NCBI RefSeq assembly: GCF_035978755.1
Contig: NZ_CP108414.1
Coordinates: 992,001 to 1,056,000 of the forward strand
Length of the DNA: 64,000 nt
Reading direction: 5' to 3'
From: Streptomyces sp. NBC_01298
GTDB lineage: Bacteria; Actinomycetota; Actinomycetes; Streptomycetales; Streptomycetaceae
The notes under the pieces are model-generated. The model had not been told where the DNA came from. It made no database searches and was given only the letters and a program-made list of their open reading frames with translations. Numbering within the stretch: the first letter of the stretch is position 1; every line of letters starts with the position of its first letter. A program made the position numbers and the translations under genes. Below, piece by piece: positions 40,695 to 48,179 of the stretch.

Positions 40695-41743
40695 TGAGCA
40701 TCAGCGACCTCCTCAAGGGCGTGTCCGTCGCGGACCTCACCGTGTACGCGCGCTCGATCCCCAACCCGGGCGACTTCCTCCTGACGCAGACCGTGTTCGC
40801 GGAGACGCAGGTCCAGGACGTGAAGTGGCGGATCCGGAACTCCAAGCGCCGCGTCAACACCGCCTCCTACCGGGCGTACGACACGAGCGTCCCGTTCGCG
40901 AAGCGCCAGGCGGAAGCCACGCAGACCGAGGGCACCCTGCCCGCGCTCGGCCAGAAGCTCCTGGTGGGCGAGATGGAACAGCTCCTCCTGGATGCCGCGC
41001 GCGGCGCCGACGAAGACCGGCTTGTCGAGCTGCTCTACGACGATGTCGAACGACACGTCGAAGCAATCCGCTCGCGCCTGGAGCTGGCCGCCGGTGATGT
41101 GCTCCTCGACGGCAAGTTTTCCCTCGCCGGCGAGAACGGTCTGACCGTCGAAGTCGACTACGGCGTACCGGCGGCGAACATGCCGACCGCACCCAAGCCG
41201 TGGTCCGATCCGACGTCCGACCCGCTCGCGGATGAGCTTCGCTGGATCGACTACCTCGACTCGATCGGCGCCCCGGCCCCGGAGATGGTCCTCACTTCCC
41301 GAAGGGCGTGGTCGCACCTCGCGGGGAACGGCTCCTACCGGGCCGCGTACCACGGCACCCCGTCCGGCGCGCAGACCCCGACGTCGGTCCTGACCCCCGA
41401 GCAGGTCAACAGCGTGCGCGGTACGTACGGGCTGCCGCCGATCACCCTCTACAAGGCTCAGGTCTGGCAGGACGACGTGTCCAAGCGCGTGCTGCCCGAG
41501 GACAAGTGGATTCTGCTTCCGCCGGATCGGGCCAAGTGGGGACAGACCCAGTACGGCACGACCGCCGAGTCCCTGGCCCTGTCCCGCGGCACCGGCTCGC
41601 AGATCGAACGGGAGGAGGCCCCGGGCATCATCATCACCCGCGGTGCGCAGGACGACCCTGTGCAGATCTGGACCAAGGGCGCCGCGGTCGCCATGCCGGT
41701 CCTCGCGGCTCCGGACTGCCACATCACGGCGACGGTCCTGTGA
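40694..41743 (+). CDS. major capsid protein, gpE-type (349 aa)
   Basis: Matches the phage capsid E family (HK97 fold) in length and pattern: an N-terminal VAETQVQDVKWRI-like segment (here VFAETQVQDVKWRIRNS), the E-loop part with KRQAEATQTEGTLPALGQKL, a central P-domain helix LYDDVERHVEAIRSRLELAA and C-terminal DDPVQIWTKGAAVAMPVL. It pairs with the decoration gene before it and overlaps the next small gene by four bases. Confidence 0.9.
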   Translation: MSISDLLKGVSVADLTVYARSIPNPGDFLLTQTVFAETQVQDVKWRIRNSKRRVNTASYRAYDTSVPFAKRQAEATQTEGTLPALGQKLLVGEMEQLLLDAARGADEDRLVELLYDDVERHVEAIRSRLELAAGDVLLDGKFSLAGENGLTVEVDYGVPAANMPTAPKPWSDPTSDPLADELRWIDYLDSIGAPAPEMVLTSRRAWSHLAGNGSYRAAYHGTPSGAQTPTSVLTPEQVNSVRGTYGLPPITLYKAQVWQDDVSKRVLPEDKWILLPPDRAKWGQTQYGTTAESLALSRGTGSQIEREEAPGIIITRGAQDDPVQIWTKGAAVAMPVLAAPDCHITATVL

Positions 41744-41931
41744 GCGCCGCTGTGAAGGCCATGGGCGTCCTCGCTGCCACGGTCCACGTCCTCGACCCCG
41801 TCGAGCGCGTGCCGATCGTCCTGACTCCGGGCACGGAGGTCACGGACCCCGCCGTCGCCGAACAGATCACCAACCCTGCGTGCTGGGAGACCGAACCGGC
41901 GCCACCGAAGACCACCCGCAAGACGGTGTAG
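41740..41931 (+). CDS. small head-associated protein (63 aa)
   Basis: GTG 41740 overlaps the capsid stop. A 63-residue protein with VLAATVHVLDPVERVPIVLT and a Pro/Lys-rich tail. Small ORFs of this kind follow capsid genes in many Streptomyces phages; the function is unknown. Confidence 0.6.
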   Translation: MSAAVKAMGVLAATVHVLDPVERVPIVLTPGTEVTDPAVAEQITNPACWETEPAPPKTTRKTV

Positions 41932-41988
41932 CACCCGGCCGGGGAGGAGCAGTCCGCTCCTCTCCGGCCCCGTATGTGGAAGGACCGC

Positions 41989-42309
41989 ATGGACACCGAG
42001 GTACTGCGCTGGCTCCTGGCCCAGCTCGGGCCCGACACCGACCCGAGCGACCTCGCGCAGCGATACGAACGCTGGCACTCGGCTCGTGCCGTCGCGCAGG
42101 AGGTTCTGACCGAGCGGATCAGCTCCCTGCTGGCCGACCCCCTTCGCGTCAGCGTCAACGGCATCGCCACGATCGACCAGTCCGGCAACGTGGCTGCCCT
42201 CGAACGGCGGCTCGCCCAACTCACCGGACAAGCCGCACCGGACGACGTGGTTGAGAGCATGCTCGAGGTCGTCACCGGCATACCGTTGGTTCCCCGCCAA
42301 CGACGGTGA
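41989..42309 (+). CDS. head-tail connector region hypothetical protein (106 aa)
   Basis: Start at ATG 41989 with GGAAGGA upstream (ATG 41974 also in frame). A helical protein (LRWLLAQLGPDTDPSDLAQR, AVAQEVLTERISSLLA) ending in a basic RQRR. Its place after the capsid gene is that of the adaptor protein of the connector, but the sequence alone does not show it. Confidence 0.55.
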   Translation: MDTEVLRWLLAQLGPDTDPSDLAQRYERWHSARAVAQEVLTERISSLLADPLRVSVNGIATIDQSGNVAALERRLAQLTGQAAPDDVVESMLEVVTGIPLVPRQRR

Positions 42310-42387
42310 ACGATCCGCGTTTCGCCCCCTCGCCGGGTGCTGGCGCCGTATCGTCACGGCGACCGCATGGGAGTGAGGGGCTCTTGG

Positions 42388-43068
42388 ATGGCCACTAACG
42401 ATGTGAACCACGCTGCCTGGCAGGAGTACGGCCGCCATCACCTTGAGCGGCAGACCGCACTGCCCGAGGTCGATCGGATCGACTGGGCGGGCTGGGGCAC
42501 CGGGCCCGGGTCCGAGTTGCTGGGTCCTGTCACCGGGGTCCGCATCTTGGACCTCGGGAGCGGTGTAGGCAGGCACGCGGCGCATCTTGTGCGGGACCAC
42601 AGCGCCGTGGTGGACGCGATCGACGCTTCGGCCACTCAGTACCAGCGGGCCCGCCATCGCTACCCGGACATGGCCGGGCTGAACCTGCTGCACGGCGACG
42701 CGGTGGAGCATCTGGCCCGTGCCGAGCCCTACGACTTGATCTATGCGGTCAGCGTCTTCCCGTTTGCGGAACCAGCTCGGATCGTTCCTGCCGTTGTCCA
42801 AGGTCTTCGTCGCCGGGGGCGGTTGGTGTTCTCGGCTCTGCACACCAGCGTCACCGGCCAAGGGCCGGCGAGTGAGGTTGTTGCTCGGCGGGAGCTGATT
42901 CGGCTTGCGGGCGGCGTGGAAATCCCGACGGACATGTACGTGCTGGACTCCCCGGTGTGGGTTGGGCTCCTCACGGATGCCGGGCTGGTCGTCGACGAGG
43001 TCCTGACCCTGGACTACGAGGGCGAGGCTCCCGTGTCGTTCCGCGTGTTCAGTGGCCACCGGCCGTAG
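42388..43068 (+). CDS. class I SAM-dependent methyltransferase, cargo (226 aa)
   Basis: A complete Rossmann methyltransferase: motif I VRILDLGSGVGRHAAHL, the acidic residue in VVDAIDASATQYQ, HGDAVEHL, and YDLIYAVSVFPF. Related proteins occur in Streptomyces chromosomes and plasmids; the substrate is unknown and nothing marks it as a DNA methylase. ATG 42388 has GAGGGG upstream. It interrupts the head genes and converges with the next leftward gene, overlapping it by 20 bases. Confidence 0.82.
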   Translation: MATNDVNHAAWQEYGRHHLERQTALPEVDRIDWAGWGTGPGSELLGPVTGVRILDLGSGVGRHAAHLVRDHSAVVDAIDASATQYQRARHRYPDMAGLNLLHGDAVEHLARAEPYDLIYAVSVFPFAEPARIVPAVVQGLRRRGRLVFSALHTSVTGQGPASEVVARRELIRLAGGVEIPTDMYVLDSPVWVGLLTDAGLVVDEVLTLDYEGEAPVSFRVFSGHRP

Positions 43069-44209
43069 AGGGGTTGTCGAAGCGATGGTCCACCGCAAAC
43101 TGGTGTGCCTCGGCCAGGATCCCGACAAGGGCAACCACCTGGCCGCCAGCGAGACGGTGCATGCGCTCAAGCACTTTGGAATCGTCCAGGGAAGCGATCC
43201 AGGCGTGCAGCGCATCTCGCCCCGGGCTGTCCGGTAGCGGCGCGAGAAGGTCAACAAGGCTCGCGCGCGAGACTGCGGCGCTGATTCTGACGGTCGCGCG
43301 GTCGGCTGCTGGGATGGTTCCTGCGCCGAGCAGGGCCTGGCGGGCGTCGTCGTGGCCCGTTGTGATGTCCAGCTGCGGAGGCAAATTCGGCACGTCAGCC
43401 GCCCCGGTGACCAAGATCGGGATGGCCGCGGTGCGCACCCACTTCTCCAAAGCCCCCAGCTCGGCGGCGGCTACGACCCAGGCATCGGTGTGCGGGCGCT
43501 GCAGCGCAACCGTGGGGAACACGTTCAGGAAGATCCGCTCCCCTCGAGGAACGGTGGCCAGGACGCTGCCTTGTGTCAAGGCGATACTGCGGCCCGCACC
43601 CGGATCCGGAGCAATCGCCACTTCGACGCTTTGGTCCGGCGTGTCCGGGTACACGGCTCCGACACGCGTGGCGGCGAGGGCTGGCATACGGTGCTTGGCC
43701 AAGTTGGTGTGCATAGCCAGGACCCTGAGCGGGTGATCATCGACGTCCGTCTGCTGGAATGGCTGCAATAGGCGGAGACGTTCAACCAACGGCTGTCCGG
43801 CCACCAGCGGGGGGATGTCTGCCCGCCGCCGCCCTCTCAGCCACTGATCGAAATCGCGCTCAGTCGCAGTGGCAGGGACCTCGATCCGCGGCGCCTCCTC
43901 CCTGGTCAACGGCCTGCCGAGAAGGAACTCGACTTCGGCGTACAGGGTGTGCTCCAACGCGGCACGAAGCTGTGTTAGAGCGTCGGCCACCAGACGAGGG
44001 ATAGCGGCAGGCAGAGGTGCGATCGCCTTGACCACCATGTGAGACCGATCGCCCTCCGCGACTTCTCCCAAGGTGAGCGGGCCTTGCTCAGAGTACGTGT
44101 GTATGAGGCGGATGGTCTGGTCGATGGTGTGGTCCACGTGGGCCAGGGTGTGGGTGACGTGAAGTTGGTGATCAGGAAGCCAGGCGTAGGCGAGATCAGG
44201 GTGGCTCAT
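43049..44209 (-). CDS. hypothetical cargo protein (386 aa)
   Basis: A soluble protein with a domain near residues 60-100 (IPRLVADALTQLRAALEHTL) that resembles a helical unit (LRSALDH-like) shared by many uncharacterised bacterial proteins, then a beta-rich domain (about 190-300) and a helical C-terminus (RMHRLAGGQVVALVGILAEA). The function is unknown. It is divergent from nothing phage-like and converges with the methyltransferase gene, so the two were probably acquired as cargo. Confidence 0.6.
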   Translation of the reverse strand: MSHPDLAYAWLPDHQLHVTHTLAHVDHTIDQTIRLIHTYSEQGPLTLGEVAEGDRSHMVVKAIAPLPAAIPRLVADALTQLRAALEHTLYAEVEFLLGRPLTREEAPRIEVPATATERDFDQWLRGRRRADIPPLVAGQPLVERLRLLQPFQQTDVDDHPLRVLAMHTNLAKHRMPALAATRVGAVYPDTPDQSVEVAIAPDPGAGRSIALTQGSVLATVPRGERIFLNVFPTVALQRPHTDAWVVAAAELGALEKWVRTAAIPILVTGAADVPNLPPQLDITTGHDDARQALLGAGTIPAADRATVRISAAVSRASLVDLLAPLPDSPGRDALHAWIASLDDSKVLERMHRLAGGQVVALVGILAEAHQFAVDHRFDNPSTAGGH

Positions 44210-44293
44210 GGGCAGAGCGTAGCCAGCGTCTCGACCGCAGGCTCCGGGATATTCGCCGCTCGCTGCTTCGCTAACGGGCAGAAGAGAAAACGG

Positions 44294-44872
44294 TCAGGCC
44301 GCCCTGCGTGTGCAGGATCGGCAAATCCAGCCCGAGCGTCGCACCGCAGATGGCCGGCGCGTGGATTCGTGGCCCGCGATGCAGCGGATGCGGTGCGGGG
44401 CATGGACACCCCGCCACCCCGACTCCAGAAGGGTGGCGCCGGCCGCAGCGAGCCTTTCCCGGAAGGCTGCCTCTGCGACCTCTGCGCATCGTCGGGCACA
44501 GACCCGGCAGATCCCTTGCCCTTGCTGAAGGTTGGCAGGGCGAGGGGTCACGAGATGACCGGCGGCGCAACGCACGGCGTGAGGGGTCGAGTTTCCCAGC
44601 CAGGCGGCTTCCAGGAGCTGCGCGCCAGAATCTGCCAGCAGGGCCTTGAACGCCTTCTCCGCGCGTAACGAGTACGCGGGGCGAGGGTGGTGCACGTGCT
44701 CTCCCGGGTCGTAGAACGCCTCTCCGTACGCGCGGAACCGCGTACCTAGAACTTCTACCCCAGGTGGCCCGAAACGGGCAGAAGAGAATCCGGACAACGC
44801 CAGGACGCGACGGGGATACGACTGTGCCCCGTTCTCCCTGGAGAGGACGGGGCACTCGGGTCCGATAAGCAC
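44294..44872 (-). CDS. tandem zinc-finger repeat protein (192 aa)
   Basis: Two copies of a domain of about 58 residues. The first runs from about 70 to 128 (AEKAFKALLADSGAQLLEAA, then HAVRCAAGHL and GICRVCARR), the second from about 132 to 190 (AEAAFRERLAAAGATLLESG, then HRIRCIAGHE and WICRSCTRR). Each has C-x3-H and C-x2-C, so each should bind one zinc ion in a treble-clef-like fold often attached to phage nucleases. No nuclease motif is seen. The first 65 residues are less ordered. GTG 44872 is the likely start, with a weak ribosome binding site. Confidence 0.6.
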   Translation of the reverse strand: MLIGPECPVLSRENGAQSYPRRVLALSGFSSARFGPPGVEVLGTRFRAYGEAFYDPGEHVHHPRPAYSLRAEKAFKALLADSGAQLLEAAWLGNSTPHAVRCAAGHLVTPRPANLQQGQGICRVCARRCAEVAEAAFRERLAAAGATLLESGWRGVHAPHRIRCIAGHESTRRPSAVRRSGWICRSCTRRAA

Positions 44873-44944
44873 AGCAGCCAGCTTTGGTTAATGGACGCGC
44901 TTCACGCTACGGCACCGAACGAGACGGTCCCGGAGAGCGGTGTC

Positions 44945-45475
44945 TCAACGCCGACGCAGCCACTTCACGCGTGACTTCCACCAGGCCCCTCGGTACAGCT
45001 GCCACCACTGCGGCAGGTACCAGAGGTCTGCCCGGCACACGTCGGTGAAGTCGCGCTGCATGGCCATGGCCTCAGCGATTGCCGCCTGAAATTCCTCGTC
45101 GCTTGAGCTGACCTTGTCCAGCACCGCGGATGTCTTGTCCATGACGTCGTCGGCGGCGGCGACAGGCTCGGCGTTACCCACCAACCGCATCTCCAGGTAT
45201 GCCTGAAGCAGTTCGGTCTGCCGTTCGTGCACCATCATGGCGAGCTCTCGCCTGGTCCTCTGCGCCATGAGCTGGGGGCCGAATTGGCGCTCAATCCGCA
45301 GGTACTGAGCAAACGAGACGCCCTCTGCGAGTGCGTGTTGGAATCGGCCGTACACGGTCCGCCGCTCATCTCGTCCTCCCAGTCGTGGAGCTGTGCGCGT
45401 CAGCAGCTTGCGGGAGACGGAACTGACGGCCGTGCGGGCGGCAGCCGCAGCCGCAGCGGAAACAGGATCGACCAT
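44945..45475 (-). CDS. hypothetical helical protein, cargo (176 aa)
   Basis: Start placed at ATG 45475; a longer frame begins at GTG 45556. The protein is mainly helical (FAQYLRIERQFGPQLMAQRT, ELLQAYLEMRLVG, DEEFQAAIAEAMAMQRDF) and ends in a Trp/Arg-rich basic tail (WWQLYRGAWWKSRVKWLRRR) that could touch membrane or nucleic acid. No family recognised. It is the third leftward gene of this cargo block. Confidence 0.5.
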   Translation of the reverse strand: MVDPVSAAAAAAARTAVSSVSRKLLTRTAPRLGGRDERRTVYGRFQHALAEGVSFAQYLRIERQFGPQLMAQRTRRELAMMVHERQTELLQAYLEMRLVGNAEPVAAADDVMDKTSAVLDKVSSSDEEFQAAIAEAMAMQRDFTDVCRADLWYLPQWWQLYRGAWWKSRVKWLRRR

Positions 45476-45552
45476 GCCGGTATCCAACCCGATGACATCA
45501 GGTCCATGCCATAGGCAGGTCGAATGAGCGGGCCGCAGGGCGTGCTGTTCGC

Positions 45553-45563
45553 GCACCTACTGT
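45553..45563 (+). promoter_or_regulatory. promoter-like GCACCTACTGT before head-tail genes
   Basis: The element resembles the CACCTA(G/C)GCT of P1 and P3 and lies where rightward transcription must restart after three leftward cargo genes. The start codon is only eight bases further on, so the mRNA would be leaderless, and the GGCGCGGGGC decamer is missing. Confidence 0.3.
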
Positions 45564-45570
45564 CCAGAGC

Positions 45571-45939
45571 ATGAGCAAGTTTGATCAGCCCCGTCGCATT
45601 CGGATCGCCGCGCCCCACGATGAGCCTCCGGTGATCGAGCTCGACGGCCAGGACGTTTCCGCCGCCGTCGAGGTCTACAGGGTCATGCAGGCCCCGGGCG
45701 AAGCCCCGGAGGTCACCCTGTACGTCAACACGGAGTGGCAGGGGTTCGGCTTCGACGGGCTCGCAGAGGTGATGGCCGAGCCGTCCGACCTGAGGCACGT
45801 CGTGATCGGATTCCTCGACGCCGTGGACTCCCAGAAGCTCGACGAGGCCGTGCTGAACCGCGATGACCTTGACGGCCGGCCGGGTGAGCTGACCCGCGGG
45901 CTGCTGGCGCAGCTCAGGGAGTGGGCCCTCAGTGCTTGA
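45571..45939 (+). CDS. head-tail joining region hypothetical protein (122 aa)
   Basis: ATG 45571. A mixed alpha/beta protein: RIRIAAPHDEPPVIELDGQD, VTLYVNTEWQGFGFDGLAEV, then a helical C-terminus (RGLLAQLREWALSA). The N-terminal beta part resembles actinophage proteins encoded between capsid and connector genes. It overlaps the next gene by eight bases. Specific role unknown. Confidence 0.62.
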   Translation: MSKFDQPRRIRIAAPHDEPPVIELDGQDVSAAVEVYRVMQAPGEAPEVTLYVNTEWQGFGFDGLAEVMAEPSDLRHVVIGFLDAVDSQKLDEAVLNRDDLDGRPGELTRGLLAQLREWALSA

Positions 45940-46342
45940 CCAGGCTGGGGTTGCTCGCTTCGCGGAGCGGCACTTGATGCCGGACACGGTGAAGGTGACG
46001 CGTGATGTTGGTGAGCAGGTCCTAGATCCGGAGACCGGGCAGCTGATCGACGGGCCGCCGCTGGTGGTCTACGACGGGGACGCCGGGCTGTATCCGCAGC
46101 AGGAGAAGATCCGTAGCCGGGGCCGGGACGGGGCGTGGGTGGAGGAGATCCGGGCCGGGTACAAGCTGCTGCTGCCGCTGTCGGCGCCGGAGCTGGAGGA
46201 CCACGATGTGGTGCTGGTGGTCGAGGCTCGTGACCGGCAGGCCGAGGGCCGTACGTACGAGGTGACCACGCTGGGCGAGGTGTCGTCGTTCCCGGTGCTG
46301 CGGACCGTGTGGCTGGAGCAGCGCAACCGGAGCGCCCAGTGA
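45932..46342 (+). CDS. head closure-type protein (DUF6093-like, 136 aa)
   Basis: The pattern RHLMPDTVKVTRDVGEQVLD followed by beta strands (YKLLLPLSAPELEDHDVVLV, GRTYEVTTLGEV) is that of the small head-completion proteins of Streptomyces siphophages, often labelled DUF6093. It would close the connector below the portal. It is coupled to neighbours by overlaps at both ends. Confidence 0.72.
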   Translation: MLDQAGVARFAERHLMPDTVKVTRDVGEQVLDPETGQLIDGPPLVVYDGDAGLYPQQEKIRSRGRDGAWVEEIRAGYKLLLPLSAPELEDHDVVLVVEARDRQAEGRTYEVTTLGEVSSFPVLRTVWLEQRNRSAQ

Positions 46343-46746
46343 GTCGGGGGAAGGGTTCGTTCAACCATCCGGCGGCGCTCGCGACCCTCTTCGATCAGAA
46401 GGGGCTGGCTCTGCGGTCGGAGTCGGAGACCGCGGCCCGGGTCAGTGCGGCGCTGCTGGTGGCGTCGATCCGGCAGCGCGCGTCCGGCCGTCCGGGCCCG
46501 AGGGTGATCACCGGCCGGTACAGGGCTTCGTGGCAGTCCGAGGTGACTGCGGCCGGCACAGTGTTCGTCGCGCAGATCGGCTCGAATGCCCCGCAGGCCC
46601 GGAGGCTGGAGTACGGGTTCGTCGGGACGGACAGCCTCGGCCGCCGGTACGCACAGCCCCCGTTCCCCCACGTCGGACCTGCTGTCGAAGCATCCGGGCC
46701 GGTCGTCGCCCGAATCCTGGGTGCTGCGGTGGAGCGTGCCCTGTGA
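46339..46746 (+). CDS. HK97 gp10-like head-tail protein (135 aa)
   Basis: GTG 46339 overlaps the previous stop by four bases. ARVSAALLVASIRQRASGRP, VITGRYRASWQSE, then ARRLEYGFVGTDSLGRRYAQ and PPFPHVGPAVEAS match the HK97 gp10 / neck protein family, which includes the short motif PPFP-P before the last helix. It lies between the head closure protein and the tail terminator. Confidence 0.75.
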   Translation: MSRGKGSFNHPAALATLFDQKGLALRSESETAARVSAALLVASIRQRASGRPGPRVITGRYRASWQSEVTAAGTVFVAQIGSNAPQARRLEYGFVGTDSLGRRYAQPPFPHVGPAVEASGPVVARILGAAVERAL

Positions 46747-46982
46747 CCGATCTGGCCACCGACGTGGAGACGGTACTGACCGAGGTCCTGGGCGGACACG
46801 AGCGGGGCATCCTGTCCCGCGCCATCGTCGTTGCCGAGGTCCTGGACGTGGACGGCGAACGCTCCCTGTCGGTCATCACCACCCCGGGCCTCAGCGAGTG
46901 GGACGCGCTCGGGCTGTGCCGGTACGGAGTCCTCAGCATCGAGGGACCGGCCGCCGCCTACTTCACCCGGGACACCGAGTGA
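46743..46982 (+). CDS. small neck/tail protein (79 aa)
   Basis: GTG 46743, overlapping both neighbours by four bases. Sequence VETVLTEVLGGHERGILSRA, VVAEVLDVDGERSLSVITTP and WDALGLCRYGVLSIEG. Small ORFs of this kind lie before the tail terminator in Streptomyces prophages. The last 12 codons (GPAAAYFTRDTE) are repeated at 59044-59079, at the left edge of the second tail-terminator copy. Confidence 0.62.
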   Translation: MTDLATDVETVLTEVLGGHERGILSRAIVVAEVLDVDGERSLSVITTPGLSEWDALGLCRYGVLSIEGPAAAYFTRDTE

Positions 46983-47420
46983 TCGACCGCGCCCCGCTGA
47001 CGACCGCCGTCCGCACGATGCTGGCCGCGGCAACCGGTCGGCCCTGCGGAGTCGGGGGGCTTCCGCTAGTGGGCGGCAAACCGGCGCCACTCCCGTACAG
47101 CATCCTCTACCCCCTAAGCGGATACGTCGATGGGGCGCCATTCTCCGACGCTTCCGAAGACGCACACCTCACTTACCAGGTAACAATCGTCGCAGCGCGC
47201 TTCGACCAGGCCGAGTGGTTGGCCGACCGGATACGCGGCGTCCTCCTTCGGCGCACGGCGGCAGGAGACTGGGAGCACCAGGTTACCGTCGATGGGGTGG
47301 ACGTCTGGGCGCGTGCCCTCATCGCGGACGAGAGCGGCGAGCCAGCCCCAGGTGATGTTGTGACATACATGCAGCGATACACGCTTAGCACAACGACCCT
47401 GAGCGGCTCCAAACAAACCG
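46953..47420 (+). repeat. left direct repeat flanking the Rhs cassette
   Basis: This stretch (end of the 46743 gene plus the tail-terminator gene) is repeated in the same orientation at 59044-59510. The first 165 bases differ at only about 14 positions; after about 47100 the left copy becomes AT-richer and diverges more, while the encoded proteins remain clearly related. Confidence 0.9.
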
Positions 47421-47434
47421 GAGCACTTTACTGA
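46979..47434 (+). CDS. tail terminator protein, left intact copy (151 aa)
   Basis: Position and pattern fit the tail terminator (lambda gpU/HK97 gp10-neighbour type): RAPLTTAVRTMLAAATGRPC, LPYSILYPLSGYVDGAPFSD, AHLTYQVTIVAARFDQAEWL and DVVTYMQRYTLSTTTLSG. GTG 46979 overlaps the previous stop by four bases. The 3' half has a lower GC content and a different C-terminus from the copy at 59079, so this gene looks like a hybrid: resident front, imported back. It is the only intact copy and must supply function if the phage is viable. Confidence 0.75.
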   Translation: MIDRAPLTTAVRTMLAAATGRPCGVGGLPLVGGKPAPLPYSILYPLSGYVDGAPFSDASEDAHLTYQVTIVAARFDQAEWLADRIRGVLLRRTAAGDWEHQVTVDGVDVWARALIADESGEPAPGDVVTYMQRYTLSTTTLSGSKQTGALY

Positions 47435-47654
47435 GGGATCAATCAAGACAGGCTGGACCAAGGAGGACACACCGAAAGCGCGCATCCCAGATAGCCTTCA
47501 CGACTGGACCCGCGATGCCGCGCGCCCAATTATCCAGTCGCTCCCTGCGGGTGAGCCGTCCACTGCAGTCAAGGTAAAGCCAACCGGACCCATGCCCCGC
47601 CTAGCCGACAGACGGGGCATCGCGAAGAGATCGAAGCTAGGCAGACCTTCGAGG
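47435..47654. other. intergenic left edge of the Rhs cassette
   Basis: Lower-GC sequence. A rightward frame without any normal start codon reads through it (KTGWTKEDTPKARIPDSLHD and further, to about 47758) and looks coding-like, as if it were the rest of a phage protein carried in with the imported segment. The leftward SUKH gene ends at 47655. Confidence 0.4.
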
Positions 47655-48179
47655 TTATCCGCCGAGAGTCTCAAAGGTATGCCGCTGCGGCCACTGTGGA
47701 AGCCAGTCCGTTTCAATCTCCCCACTGAAGGAACTCGCAAGCCACTCCTCCAAGGGTGAGTCGGTTTCATGCCAGTCACCCCAATTCCGACGAAAGGCCG
47801 ACACCGTCCATGGAGCACCCTCACCTCGAGGCACCAAAAATAGGCGGTCCCCGTCAACCGTGTGGCCCCACATGAGCATGCCCCCAGAATCAGGAAGGAC
47901 AGGGTTAGTAATCAGTCGAGACTCGCCCCGTCTCACATAGTCACGCATCCACTCCCCCTTCTCCTGAACCACTTGCGGGCCGTAAATGAACAGATAGCCG
48001 TCGATCATGGCGTCACCGTAGGCCGCGCTAACCCTGTGAAATTCGGCAGGTAGAGACACCTGCCAGGCTTCCTCAACTAGCGCCAAACCACCTCCCCCTC
48101 GCCTCAATGGGGGACCCAAGATCTCCAAGAGTCGATCAAATTCACCACTCACGCAATAGCCTTTCTCACCAGCACTCAT
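47655..48179 (-). CDS. SUKH (SMI1/KNR4-type) immunity protein (174 aa)
   Basis: The core LALVEEAWQVSLPAEFHRVS and AAYGDAMIDGYLFIYGP, with GMLMWGHTVDGDRLFLVPRG and SPLEEWLASSFSGEI, fits the SUKH superfamily, the commonest immunity fold for polymorphic toxins. ATG 48179 lies inside the last codons of the rhs gene (overlap of 14 bases), so toxin and antidote are translated as a unit. It should bind and block the nuclease at the Rhs C-terminus in the producer's cytoplasm. GC content is visibly lower than in the Rhs body. Confidence 0.78.
   Translation of the reverse strand: MSAGEKGYCVSGEFDRLLEILGPPLRRGGGGLALVEEAWQVSLPAEFHRVSAAYGDAMIDGYLFIYGPQVVQEKGEWMRDYVRRGESRLITNPVLPDSGGMLMWGHTVDGDRLFLVPRGEGAPWTVSAFRRNWGDWHETDSPLEEWLASSFSGEIETDWLPQWPQRHTFETLGG

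Noticed and set aside
47435..47758. Rightward coding-like frame reading KTGWTKEDTPKARIPDSLHD
   Set aside because: No ATG, GTG or TTG start in a usable position and it runs into the antisense SUKH gene; noted as a possible phage-gene remnant, not called as a gene.
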